Positions 52,301 to 62,476 of a DNA stretch of 64,000 nt are shown one piece after another. This stretch comes from Theristus sp. LFF4_11 (taxonomy: Eukaryota > Nematoda > Chromadorea > Monhysterida > Xyalidae). The position numbers and the translations under genes were made by a program. Location of the stretch: the NCBI GenBank assembly GCA_030248135.1, contig JASANC010003532.1, positions 62,001 to 126,000 of the forward strand, in the 5' to 3' direction. The notes beneath the pieces are model-generated. The model was given only the letters and a program-made list of their open reading frames with translations, made no database searches and was not told the DNA's origin. How positions within the stretch are numbered: the stretch's first letter is position 1; every line of letters starts with the position of its first letter.

Positions 52301-53394
52301 ACATAAAGCACCCGTTTTTCCGTTGTAACACACGAGTGAGGATATTTTTTAGTGATGAAGTCAAATGGTTATTCGTTGCAGTGCCGATCCAGCTGACCAT
52401 GCTGATGATGCAACCCATCGCTCCCGCCAAGTGACACTGCAGCGAGCAATGTCGTCTTCTCACCTCGCTGACGGCGTCCAAGAGTGCGAATGCGTTCTCG
52501 CGGTGTTCCATGTAATCAGGCAGTTGCTCGTTCCTGTCGACGTACTCCCGCACGTGCGGCACGGTGTTCAAGGCGCTCGCAAGCAGCTGCCCGATGCAAC
52601 CAGTTGTGCGCTCAGTGTACATGTCGAAATCGTCCACTAAACGCTGCGCGAGACGCACCACACGCTCTGCACGACCTGTGCTTTTGGTTATTTTGGTTTT
52701 CGGTTGTGGTGACACGGATATTCGCATCGCGTTTTTGTTTGTCTAACAGTTGGGAACAGACCCGTGCGCACCTGTATGTGATGTATGACCTGTTTTTTAA
52801 ACGTGTCTCGCTGAAATGACGTCATGCGCCCCAAAACATGCGCTTGCCGTTCACAGCAAACCAGACTTTCCGTTTAGCCGATTTCTTCCCGTAAACAAAA
52901 TGGTGAATGTCGAATCATTCACACCAAACTGACGCCTGTACTTTGACAAACGGGCGTTTTTAAAGCAAATGACGTCATTATAGTCCGGACACGTTTGAAT
53001 AAATCCACAATACCTCCGTGCCGGACCCCGCAACTCGGTGTTCAACCCGAGAATCTTGTTGCAGGCTGTGGGCTGCCACAAAGGAGGTACCCTTCTGGGG
53101 TCCGCACGGTTCTGGTTTAAAAAAAACCTGGCAACAAAGTCCAGTGGTATGTAAAATCTGCAACTGCGATAAAAAATTCGAATTTCTCAACCGTCAAACT
53201 TCCCAACGCTGCTTACTTCCGAACATGACGTGCATCCTCGCATAGCTGGCCGTGTCATCGTTGACGAGCGCCAGTGCGTACTCATCCAAGAGCTCCTTGA
53301 CCATCTTCAGCCAGTAGCATCGATCTTCATCCTTCAATGGCAATCGATCCGAGTGCAGAAATCGTCGAACACGACGTTGAGATGAGCTCGTCAT
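49308..53394 (-). CDS. Unrecognised helical-repeat-like protein with C-terminal CaaX (CAIL)
   Basis: Seven minus-strand exons: 53394-53217, 52675-52464, 52165-51958, 51384-51086, 50920-50640, 50424-50157, 49943-49308. Phases agree and give 693 aa. Residues 1 to about 480 are almost wholly alpha-helical with leucine-rich amphipathic segments (TGCIGQLLASALNTVPHVR, CARVALQILAVLSAVE, INLILYSLQYASPLMQIM), suggesting an armadillo/HEAT-like scaffold. After LHELEERPVKWPSIQRLGRK comes a low-complexity tail with a poly-Asn run, and the last four residues are C-A-I-L. A C-a-a-L terminus is the classic signal for geranylgeranylation, so the protein may be tethered to membranes. I compared it mentally with hyccin, EFR3 and UNC-80 and found no match. 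Intron 1 holds MITE 1 copy 5; intron 3 holds a TIR element. Confidence 0.75.
51633..51898. mobile_element. TIR element with TACCGTAAAG ends
   Basis: 266 bp bounded by inverted repeats of about 28 bp (TACCGTAAAGTCTTGCATAT at the left and its complement at the right). The interior repeats CCACTTATAA / CCCGTTTATAAG motifs. Flanking TA at both ends fits a TA target duplication. Lies in intron 3 of the CaaX-protein gene. Non-coding. Confidence 0.85.
52784..53012 (-). mobile_element. MITE family 1, copy 5 (inverted)
   Basis: About 229 bp, the family in minus orientation (TATGACCTG... to CCACAATA), with TGACGTCA at both ends. It is in intron 1 of the minus-strand CaaX-protein gene and so is sense relative to that gene, like copies 1, 2 and 4 in theirs. 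Confidence 0.88.
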
Positions 53395-53526
53395 GCTTTG
53401 AAGGGTTTATTTACGGCCATTTTGATTTTATGATTTCGTTTGTTTGTTTTCGTTGTTCTTGTTTTGATTGACAACATCTGAAACGGTTCAGGTGCATAAA
53501 AATCAGCCGGTGAAATGAACAAAAAG

Positions 53527-54164
53527 CTAATGACTTTCATTCAGCCGCAAAATGGTTCCGTTTTCCTCGTCATTCTGGAACATATTACTGTTGCGTTTGA
53601 CGCGTGTCCGATCTTTATCAAAATAATCATATGCTTGATAACGTAATATGTGCTTATCAAATGCAGCCAGTGAATTATTTAGATTCAATTTCATTAGTGT
53701 GTCATGGATCTGATTGCCTGGCAACTAACATATCCCACACTTCGACACTGAAAACAACGCAGTGGGGTTACCGGTGTTGAAAAATACGAAAGCAGTTATT
53801 GATTTGACAGCATTTTACCGCACGCACTAAAAATCAGGGGGAAGATGGGTTAAATCAGTAAGATTCGGGGAAATTGCCAACAAACTTAATTGATTGAAAC
53901 CATCACTGGCTGGGCTTTAATGAAAAATCAGCCTAGATTTTTTGATAGTGTGACTGTGAAAGTTGGCTTGAAAAACAACCCCAGCCACATATAGATCCAA
54001 AATCCAGAATTGTAAACGTAAACAATACGGTAAAATTGTTTGCAGTGCTTGATAATCATAAAACTGTTTACTTTTGTTCCACTAAGAAATGGACAAACAA
54101 TAACGGTAAATGCGTCAGGAAAAAATGAAAGCCCCGTTTTCAACCGCTTCAGAACCCGTATCAC
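53527..54164 (-). CDS. Possible AT-rich two-exon gene or gene fragment
   Basis: The block 53724-53527 follows an acceptor (GTTAG) and encodes a charged, Asn-rich peptide (KLNLNNSLAAFDKHILRYQ) to a stop. An upstream block, about 54164-54076, is open, ends at a usable GTAAAC donor and joins in phase 0. There is no ATG start or upstream exon that I can assign, codons are much more AT-rich than in neighbouring genes, and no family is recognised. It may be a decayed gene or chance. Confidence 0.25.
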
Positions 54165-54361
54165 TGTTCTGAGAACCCCACATCCGGAGGGTGGATGAAT
54201 AGTTTGTTGCAGAAAACACCGACTCTCGGTAACTGTTTGCTATTCACTCACTCAAACAAACAATGATATTTCCACGTTTACCCTAAAAGCTTTGTTTCAC
54301 TTGTTTAAAAACTCCTTTCGCAAAGTGACGGCTAACTTAAAAAAAGTATTCCAGCTCGAAA

Positions 54362-57300
54362 ATGTCTTTACTACTGTCACTAATCTCCCAAATCGTAATG
54401 AACAACCTGAACGCTTCAAGCCACTGGCGCAACGGCAGCTCACCCGAGGTACCCGCTGAAATAAACACGATGCTGCAGCAAGAGCCGTCGCTGAGGTCGT
54501 TGATGGACGACCACCACCCACCATACACACTGCAAATTTCGTCCGACACCACCGTTCCCTACTCGTTTCCATGTGCTGCGAAAACGAAAATGCTCAAGAC
54601 GAGATACAAGTGTCCGTTTCCCGGCGCGGTCGCGGAGATCTGGAGCTTCTTGCTGCAGGTGGACTGTTAAAAAATTGGATCCGTTGGGTCTTTTTGTATT
54701 GAAAAAAACACTCAATTAGCGTAAAAGTGTTGACAAGATTTTTAATCCAGCGGAAGCCCAACCGACGAAAACGTCGAACTCTAATTTATAGGGAATCGTT
54801 GGGATCACGTAATGCATGGTTTCTGTGCCGAAATCGCCGAAATCGCTGTGAGGGCGGAGATTGGTTAGCACAGAAAGCATGCATCACGTGATCACCAACC
54901 AACCAATCAACTGATTCCACTGTGGAGCACATTATTTTCAGTACGCCGAGCAGCCGTATGAAATGCTCGATGCGCCCTCATACGCCGAGCTGGTGTCCAC
55001 TGCGTCAGCCACCAATCGTTCCGTGTTGATGCAACTGAACAACTCGATCAGTGTTGCCGACACCGGCATGCTCTGCTGGAAGGACAAACCAAGCAGACGC
55101 GCAATGGGCATTAAATTCACGGAGCCACTGATTTATGACCTGGCTAGGGCTAGTGCGAGGAATTCGATTCAGACGTAAACAGTTCTGGACACAAAAACAA
55201 ATTGCCGAATCCCACAGACTCTCTGCCAAAACTACACGCTCTATCTTGTTTGTTTGCCAAAGGTAGCCAAACAAGATAAAGCGTTCCAAAAAAATGTTTG
55301 GAAATTGTTTTGAATGGTTGGCTGATTATATTGATTTTATTCGACACAATAAGTGTCAAGCATGCGCACCACAAGGAAACCCAGCTTCCAGACCGGCAAA
55401 GCTCGATACACACTCTAATGACTGCCAAGAATGCCAATGTTTTCAGTGAAGTACATAACCATATGCTGATGGCAACATTTGTTTGTTTTCCAATCGAATG
55501 TCTCAAAACTAGCCCCTTCTTCCTTTTCGTTCTACTGTGCGCTAGCAGCCGAGAACCCACTAACGGACGGCGAAGCGGTGTTCGAAGATGCAATCACGTT
55601 CACGTCCGTTTACACGTTGCACATGTGGCTACTGATCACAGGCAGTCTCGCAACGTTGTTCATCACTCGAAAACTCATCCATTATTGCTTCCCATGGACT
55701 TCAGGGCCGAGTTTCAGAAGAGCCATAAACTTGTGGAATGAAACAAAACAGATTTGTGAGTTTTTTGTTGTTGTTGCTGCAAAATGGCGTAACAGCCAAT
55801 TCCGACCATTGTAGGGTTGTAAGCAACAACTTTGCCCTTTTTGAAAAAAAATTTGAGAAAGCTACAATCTTCTGAAACTGCGTGCCCCGACTGGCACAGA
55901 AGTGAGCGACAAGCAGCTGCAGCTGGCAGCGGCGTTTGTAAGCCTGCTGTTCGTTGGCCTGTATCGCACCGGTCTGCTCGCGCAGATTCTCGTGCAGAAA
56001 CGCCAATTTCTCTTTGACACGACCGCTGAATTGGCCGACGCAATCGAGAGCGACAAAGTTCATCTGACGACGCCTTACGCCGATTACAGCTGGTGTTGCA
56101 TTTTGAGAGTCACACGGGAAAGATTTGCCAGCTTCGTTCATTGGAATTAAGCGCCTTTTTCTGATGCTGCGTCGTCAAAGCGCGCAAAACTAGTGGGTTC
56201 GAGTTTCGAGTTTACAGCAAAACGCAAAACGCAAAAAAAACGCAAAAAGTTCGAGTTTTTGGGGCACGCCAATGCAAGCATGTTGACTGGCCACAGCATT
56301 CTGTCAGTAAATCAGGTCAAGGTGTGAGTCATGAATACTTCGAATCAGCAATGGTTACATTGTGCAGCATCAAATGCGCATATATTCACGTTAACCTGCA
56401 ATGATGCCGGCAAATCTCTCCCTGGCTGGAAGCGGTAAAGCCGTTCACCGAAAGCGCACAACCTCGCGAGACCCTGTACAGCTCGGTGGAGCGACGCATG
56501 CGCACGCTGCTGTCGACAAGACCGGTGGCCGTGGTGGAGAGCATGGCCGATGGACTGGCACAGGTGCACGGGGACACACGTTTGGTGGACATTCATGGGG
56601 CATTCATGAAGCAGTATTTAGTGACGCGTAGCCACGTTATAACACAGCTACGCGCTCACAAAATACTGCTTCATGAATGCCGATTTAGTGTGCTTTGTTG
56701 ATGGTACTAATGGGAAATCGACTACAGTTGAGAGCGACGCACACACATGAATTGCTTGCAGGTGACCAGCCAGCGCGATCGAGTGTTCGTCATTGATTCG
56801 TTGATCTGCGACTACTGGCGATCACGCTCGTGCGGCATTCGTCAGGTTGGGCTGCATCAAACTGAGCTTGTGGCTGGGAAAATGCGAATTTGGTCTCTCA
56901 GTTTTTATTTGATGTTTTGTGAGCTTCGTACTGGCACCGCCAGCAGTGAACGAGGTTTTCTCATTGACTGTATTTTCACTATTCCAAACCGGGCTGATTG
57001 GTTTCGATTGTACAGTGTACGTTTGTCTCTTGCAACTGTGCCAGGTCAATCTGCACGATTTCTTTCCGTTCCGCTGCGGTATGGCGTTTGCACCGTGGGT
57101 GCCAGACTCTGTGATCGAGCGCTTGAACCTTGCCAACAAACGTCTGATATCGACGTTCAACGTCATAAAAAAACGCTATGACACGTTGTACGGTCTGTAT
57201 CGCTGCCCTGCGAGCGCCATCAATGGTCTGTATGGAGTGTCCAACGATGCGGCACATCGCTTCATTGTGCTCACCGATTTCATTGGACTCTTTGGGGTGC

Positions 57301-57377
57301 TCATCAGTGGATCACTGATTGCTGGCTTTGTGTTGATTGGCGAGAAATGTTGGCGCGCGATGCATGTGCACCGATGA
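54362..57377 (+). CDS. Ionotropic-glutamate-receptor-like / IR-like membrane protein
   Basis: Seven exons: 54362-54658, 54942-55152, 55549-55755, 55903-56108, 56441-56563, 56762-56845, 57045-57377 (486 aa, phases consistent). It resembles the ligand-binding and channel core of the iGluR/IR superfamily. Lobe 1 has HHPPYTLQI and CPFPGAVAEIWSFLL. Lobe 2 start has SVADTGMLCW and GIKFTEPLIYD. TM1 is near 187-208, an M3-like helix near 243-265 (AAAFVSLLFVGLYRTGLLAQ) and the final TM near 452-476 (IGLFGVLISGSLIAGFVLIGE). The usual M3 SYTANLAAF motif is absent and the pore-loop segment is very short, as in divergent chemosensory IRs. There is no signal peptide, so upstream exons may be missing or the protein is reduced. 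The fifth exon's start is the weakest junction. Confidence 0.72.
54770..54923. mobile_element. MITE family 2, copy D (degenerate)
   Basis: About 154 bp beginning GTCGAACTCTAATTTATAGG and ending TTCCACTG. Diverged termini, but the internal GCATGCATCACGTGATCACC arm is intact and pairs with the left arm. In intron 1 of the IR-like gene. Confidence 0.7.
56600..56680. repeat. Strong hairpin in IR-like intron 5
   Basis: Inverted repeat with arms of about 34 bp (GCATTCATGAAGCAGTATTT on the left) and a loop of about 12 bp, with only a few mismatches. It starts 36 bp after the donor of exon 5. Could be a tiny foldback element or a structured intronic RNA. Confidence 0.75.
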
Positions 57378-57633
57378 AATATGCGGTTGGCGTTCACTCA
57401 AAATTATTTGACCAATAATGGCTACTGACTGATCAAGTTGGTTTTTGATTAGCATCTTGGTTTTTCGCCAGTTACATTATGTTGGTCAGTTTCTTCTTGT
57501 TTTACAGTGTTTAGTGCCATTTGTGTGTCATTTTTCTAGCAACTGACCAATGAATCGATCAAACAAGTCTAATTCATCAAAAAACCTGATCATGTTCTTC
57601 TGCTACTTCAGTGCGACTTCCTTGATTTCAGCG

Positions 57634-59514
57634 TTATAGGAACCAACTCTGGCGGTCGATTTTGAGGTATTCGTCTTCATTTGCAGTGCTAGAAAAGTGA
57701 ATAGTTTCTGGTGAAAAACCACGCGAATAAAATGAAAAATAGTTTCAAATGTTCCCAAAAACGTCTTGAGTGTCATGCTCCCATTCTTAAAACTCACGCA
57801 AATCGAATTGTGTTCAGCTTTCCAAATGTGTCCCAAACCCCGTGCTAGAACTTACTTTTCATACTGGCAGTAATTGCCCCAGTAGTCCTCCGTGCAAATG
57901 CACTGCACTGAAACGCTGTTCAGTTCCATCAAATGGATGCAGCTGCCCCCATTCTCGCAAGTAACTTGGTCACACGGATCAACGTAACTAAACTTACAGT
58001 TGAGAACGTTTTCACTGCACGAGAGATGCTACATTGTATATCTAAACATGAAAACGTGATCCACCAGCCCCATTGCCTTTCTTTTGCAGTCTGACATTGG
58101 TCTCCTTCGTACTTGTCCGTGCACTGACATGTTGCCGTGGATGGATCGCATGTACCCCCATTCATGCAAATGACATCAGAACACGGGTCAGCAGTGCTAG
58201 AAAAATAGATTGGCCCCTTTTAACAGTTGTACCGTACAAAATAACTGAAATATACAATGCCGATTGTTGGTCTCCATCGTGCATCTTCAATTCACTGGTC
58301 ACTTTTTGACCCTCTGTCTTTACCTGTCGTTGTCGGTTTACTGATTGACACAAATTCTGTGTTCAAAAATGCTCACGGTTTGTTGTACTGACAGCGGTGC
58401 CCTTCGAAGAACTGCGTACACTGACAGGTTGCGGTCGACTGATTGCATGTGCCGCCGTTTTGACAGGTTACATTGCTACACGGGTTCGCAACGTCTGAAA
58501 TGAATAAGATGACTTGGAGAGCGGAATGTTGCGGCAGCAAGCCAGCGACAAAACAATTTGCTGAACGCAGAAAACTGCGAGACACGTTTGGTCGTTCAAA
58601 CTGTGCCCTTTCTTGTGTTGCACGAAATGCGCGTCAAGACGACCCTTGACGTACGTGAAACGCACAGATGCATCCGTGGTGCGTGGCAGTCCTCCACACG
58701 AAAGCCTTGCCAATTCGGGTCACTCGAATGTCGCCAAATGCCAAGGCAGCTGCCTCTTGCGACGTCGTGAAACTCGAGCCTCGCTTCCGACCACAAATCC
58801 GGGTCGCCGCTGGGACCACCGAACTCGGGCCGCGCCTTGTCGAACAGCCAGTTTTGCTGTCGATCTTGCTCAATCGGCACGCTGACGTCATCAGTGGTGC
58901 GCTCACCGGCCACCCAGACCAACGTGTTCGTGATCCTCTGCAATGGCGGGTCATTGAAGATCTGCAGCTCAAACTGGCGTGATCTTTCGATTTTCGAACA
59001 CGCCACACCCAGAGTGTGTGTTCAGAACAATGCCGTCAAGTGCGGGGCAACCATCGCGTCATGCCCAGTGGGATTCAAACCCGGTCCCATGGAGTGTAAT
59101 GCGAAATGCGCTACCACACTACACTGATAGAAGACGATAATGCTTTTGCTGACCATGAACTGCAACAGGCTGTTCATGCTTGCCACATCAACGATGCGTG
59201 CCAGTGTAGCGCCATTCGCTTCACAGTTTTTCTTTGCGTCTCCGTACGACACGAAATCGGCACGCAACGACACGCAGACCCCGTGGATGAGTTCATTTCG
59301 GCCGTTTGTCTTCCAATCGGTTGTCGGTGGACAAAGTATGTTGCTGGCAAAACTGTGCCCGGCTAGAATAGAATAAAATGCAGTTGGCCCGTGTGGCCGA
59401 TGGTACAACAAGTGTGGCGAAAAATGTTTTTAGTGTTGAAATACAGTTTCATTTGGAAAACTCACCAAAGAAGATGTAAATCACGGTCAAGGCAATTGCT
59501 GATCGAAAAACCAT
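57634..59514 (-). CDS. Secreted C-type-lectin-like protein with three EGF domains
   Basis: Seven minus-strand exons: 59514-59466, 59362-59154, 58973-58655, 58494-58377, 58196-58065, 57987-57856, 57688-57634, giving 337 aa with consistent phases. A short hydrophobic leader (MVFRSAIALTVIYIFFG) is followed by a C-type-lectin fold: Cys pair and SYGDAKKNCEANGATLARI, then LVWVAGE, then NWQGFRVEDCHAPRMHLC. Three EGF domains follow, each on its own exon (CSNVTCQNGGTC, CSDVICMNGGTC, CDQVTCENGGSC). Neither EPN/QPD nor WND, the calcium/sugar-binding motifs, is present, so it is probably not a classic sugar binder. One-exon-per-EGF structure suggests expansion by exon duplication. The role could be adhesion or immunity; this is inference from the family. 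Confidence 0.85.
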
Positions 59515-60075
59515 ATCTACGACTCAATTTTTTTGTGAGCTCTTCTTTCGTTTGTGTTATGAATACCTATTATTTTCTACGATTGTATTGTAAATTTGTA
59601 TGCATTTTCATCTGCAAAACATTCATATTTACAGCAGATGTTGTCCAACAACAGACGGCATGAGAAAACGAGGCTATTGGCAGCCAAATTAGCAGTCTTG
59701 TTTCTTTAGTGGGTGGCTACTGGCTTTACGTTGGGAAAACGATGAATGATACTTTACTTTTAAACGCTTTTCTTGTTTTTTTTTGTTTTGTCGTTGGTCT
59801 CAAACAGTGCACAACCCAAAAATGGACACAATTTCTGCTTATATGATGCGTCCGCGATAGAAAAACGGTCACGCAACTTTTCACGCGACTCTTGCACTGA
59901 AGCTGGGTGGCATTTTCGCCTGATCGTCATTCACTTTGAACCGTTTGCAAACATTTTGCCAAACATTTTTGTGTCTTTGATAACCAGTTTGTAGCCAAAG
60001 TGATGCACTGTGCGCTTCTTTGGTGTCACTAGTTACGGTGGCGCAAGTGTTCAAAGCGTACAAGCAATAAAGTCA
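59515..60075. other. Gap upstream of the lectin/EGF gene
   Basis: About 0.56 kb, AT-rich, expected to contain the lectin/EGF gene's promoter. No other feature seen. Confidence 0.5.
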
Positions 60076-60271
60076 CCCTCGCGGCCTCGGTGGTAGTGCG
60101 TTAGACTCCTGTCTGTGCGCTCGGGGATCGAGCCCCGCCGAGGGGTGTATAGGCACTTAATGACAAAAAACTCGATGGCGGGCGTTCTACTCAATGGCGT
60201 TCTTCTGTACGCTCCCCTCGGTTAGCCCTGGCTAAAAACATCGCCTTAAAATCCCAACAACAACAACAAAC
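60076..60271 (+). mobile_element. tRNA-derived SINE with (AAC)n tail
   Basis: Head 60076-60144 is tRNA-like: D-arm/A-box GGCCTCGGTGGTAGTGCG, B-box-like GGATCGAGCCC, and pairing ends CCCTCG/CGAGGG. A body of about 110 bp follows with an AACAACAACAAC tail, the same tail type as the SINE at 33919-34250 although the head differs. No clear target duplication. The LTR element begins 32 bp downstream. Confidence 0.65.
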
Positions 60272-60303
60272 ACAGCGCCTTGTAGGATCGTTTGAAGCTG
60301 GTC

Positions 60304-60727
60304 TGCGGTGTTCTGCTTTGGTGTGTGTGAATGGCTCACTGGACTGCCAACCGATCCGAGCTGCTGTGTGTGATGACCGGTGGACGACGTTGGGTTTTTT
60401 ACTTTTACTTTACTTTTACTCAATTAAAACGACGACGACTTTTATTAAAACGACTTTACTTATATTAAAACGACGACGAAAGACAGTAAAAATAAGAAGG
60501 AACAAAATGGCACGAACGGCACATGCTGAACTCATAAAACACAGCACTTTTATAATGTACAAGAACAAATCAAAGAAAAATAGCTGAACAAAGTTATAAG
60601 AAAAGTGTTGAGCATCTAGGAAAAAAGTAGATGAGCATTGGAAGTCAAGCGCTCTGTCAGAAGCAGCTCACCGTAAACCCGGCTTTGTGTGAGAGTGCAG
60701 ACACGAAGGCTAAAGTAGGACATTACA
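60304..60727 (-). repeat. 3' LTR
   Basis: 424 bp, begins TGTAATGTCC and ends CCGCA in minus orientation; partner of 61745-62169. Confidence 0.9.
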
Positions 60728-61726
60728 GTACCCTACTCCCCCATACGGAGCGCCCTCGCGACGTCACTCTCCCTACGCAGCCGAGTGTCTGGTGCACTGC
60801 CTGACCTGGGCACCTGCTTCCACTCATTTCAAAACTCCTAATTGCTCCAACTCAAACGAATAAACTGAAATTGAATCACTTGGACTCCGAGAAAATTCTA
60901 AAAACTTCAAAAGCTAGAACCAAAAAAAAAGAAAAAGCAAAGATCAACAACTATGAAATTCTAAAACCTGAACTGCCAAAATTGAAAATCACGATTGTTA
61001 AAACTGTGATCACGCACGGCAGTCGAAATGCGTCGAAAAACCCCAAAGAAAAACCGCCAAAACTAAAATAGAAGAAAAAACATTAAAACAGTTCACCCTC
61101 TCCCCACACTGAAAACGGGGGTAAAACAAAACAAATAAAACTATTACAAAACTGTTACAAATCAGCAGAAGACTGGCGCAACCTGCACTTTACGTCGCAG
61201 TTTACTGGAGACGTCAAAATCAAAGAACCGTGGCTAACAATAAAACTTCTGCTGCGCTTCACTGCGCCACAACCAAACTTCTCCTCGCAGCCTTCTTCGG
61301 CACATCACCACAGCCAATCACGTTTTTGATCACGGAGGCCGTCCTCCGTTCGGTTTGAGTCTCGGAGACCGAAATAACTCCGAATCGGTTTGAGTCACGG
61401 AGACCGAAAATAACTCCGACCAACCAAATATCCGCTGCGGCGTTTCGGCTTTCTCGAAAGCTGCCCTTGGCGAAACCCGGCCGTGCCATAGATCGACGCC
61501 GTCTCAGCTCGCATGCAGCCACAACTCCAGCCACCGCGTCTCCGTTCCTTGCGACGTTCTGCCAGCCACTGGTGCGCCCGCCACTCCGCTGATCTGCCTC
61601 GGCGACACTCGACGACACGCGAAGACGCGCAGCACGCCACCGCCTCTCGTCGACGCTGACCCTCCATGGCCTTTCTGCACTGACCCTCCATGGTCTCGGT
61701 GCACGCGACGTCGCCACCCAGCATTG

Positions 61727-61743
61727 TCTCGGCGGGACCTCCA
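61727..61743 (-). promoter_or_regulatory. Primer-binding site, tRNA-Gln type
   Basis: TGGAGGTCCCGCCGAGA on the minus strand, one base inside the 5' LTR. It matches the complement of a eukaryotic tRNA-Gln 3' end (TGGAGGTYCCACCGAGA) apart from one position, from memory of that tRNA. Confidence 0.75.
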
Positions 61744-61744
61744 C

Positions 61745-62169
61745 TGCGGTGTTCTGCTTTGGTGTGTGTGAATGGCTCACTGGACTGCCAACCGATCCGA
61801 GCTGCTGTGTGTGATGACCGGTGGACGACGTTGGGTTTTTTACTTTTACTTTACTTTTACTCAATTAAAACGACGACGACTTTTATTAAAACGACTTTAC
61901 TTTTATTAAAACGACGACGAAAGACAGTAAAAATAAGAAGGAACAAAATGGCACGAACGGCACATGCTGAACTCATAAAACACAGCACTTTTATAATGTA
62001 CAAGAACAAATCAAAGAAAAATAGCTGAACAAAATTATAAGAAAAGTGTTGAGCATCTAGGAAAAAAGTAGATGAGCATTGGAAGTCAAGCGCTCTGTCA
62101 GAAGCAGCTCACCGTAAACCCGGCTTTTGTGTGAGAACGCAGACACGAAGGCTAAAGTAGGACATTACA
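61745..62169 (-). repeat. 5' LTR
   Basis: 425 bp, TGTAATGTCC to CCGCA in minus orientation; partner of 60304-60727. Confidence 0.9.
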
Positions 62170-62173
62170 GGTC

Positions 62174-62476
62174 GTTGTCACCACTACTCATCAGTGTCGG
62201 CGGTGACGGCGGTGACACCCATCCTTCTAATTGTGAACACACAAAGACACTGATTAAAAATGTGAAAAAAAAATAAAATTAAAAATGATTCAAAACATAG
62301 TTTATTTGAAAAAACCTATAATCTTAAAGTTCGATATCCTTCTTAGGAGGTGGGCGTCTCAGGATCAGATTGTGGCGGATATACCCCCTGCTCTCCAACT
62401 TTTTGGCTACCACTGGTTGCTTGGCGTAGTGTTTGAAAACGGTTTAACGGGCGTCAACATAATTTTTTATCCACCG
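62174..62476. other. Gap between LTR element and UGT gene
   Basis: About 300 bp, likely 3' UTR of the minus-strand UGT gene. Nothing else seen. Confidence 0.4.

Larger units (their letters stand above)
60304..62169 (-). mobile_element. Short non-autonomous LTR retrotransposon
   Basis: 1866 bp on the minus strand with two near-identical LTRs (left 60304-60727, right 61745-62169; about five differences over 424 bp), each TG...CA in minus orientation. A 4-bp duplication GGTC flanks it (60300-60303, 62170-62173). The primer site is at 61727-61743 and a purine-rich tract (GGGGGAGTAGGG on minus) sits beside the left LTR. The internal region is only about 1.0 kb, has no gag or pol signature, and includes a 36-bp tandem duplication near 61349-61424. 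It is best classed as a TRIM/LARD-type element moved by a relative. Confidence 0.9.

Noticed and set aside
54337..54715. Minus-strand frames opposite IR-like exon 1
   Set aside because: The plus frame carries iGluR/IR-like motifs and fits the following exons in phase.
60076..60144. Functional tRNA gene
   Set aside because: B box deviates (GGATCGAGCCC) and an (AAC)n-tailed SINE body follows directly.
61259..61864. 201-codon minus-strand frame in the LTR element as a gag-like gene
   Set aside because: It begins inside the LTR, is Arg/Ser-rich low complexity, and shows no zinc knuckle or protease motif.
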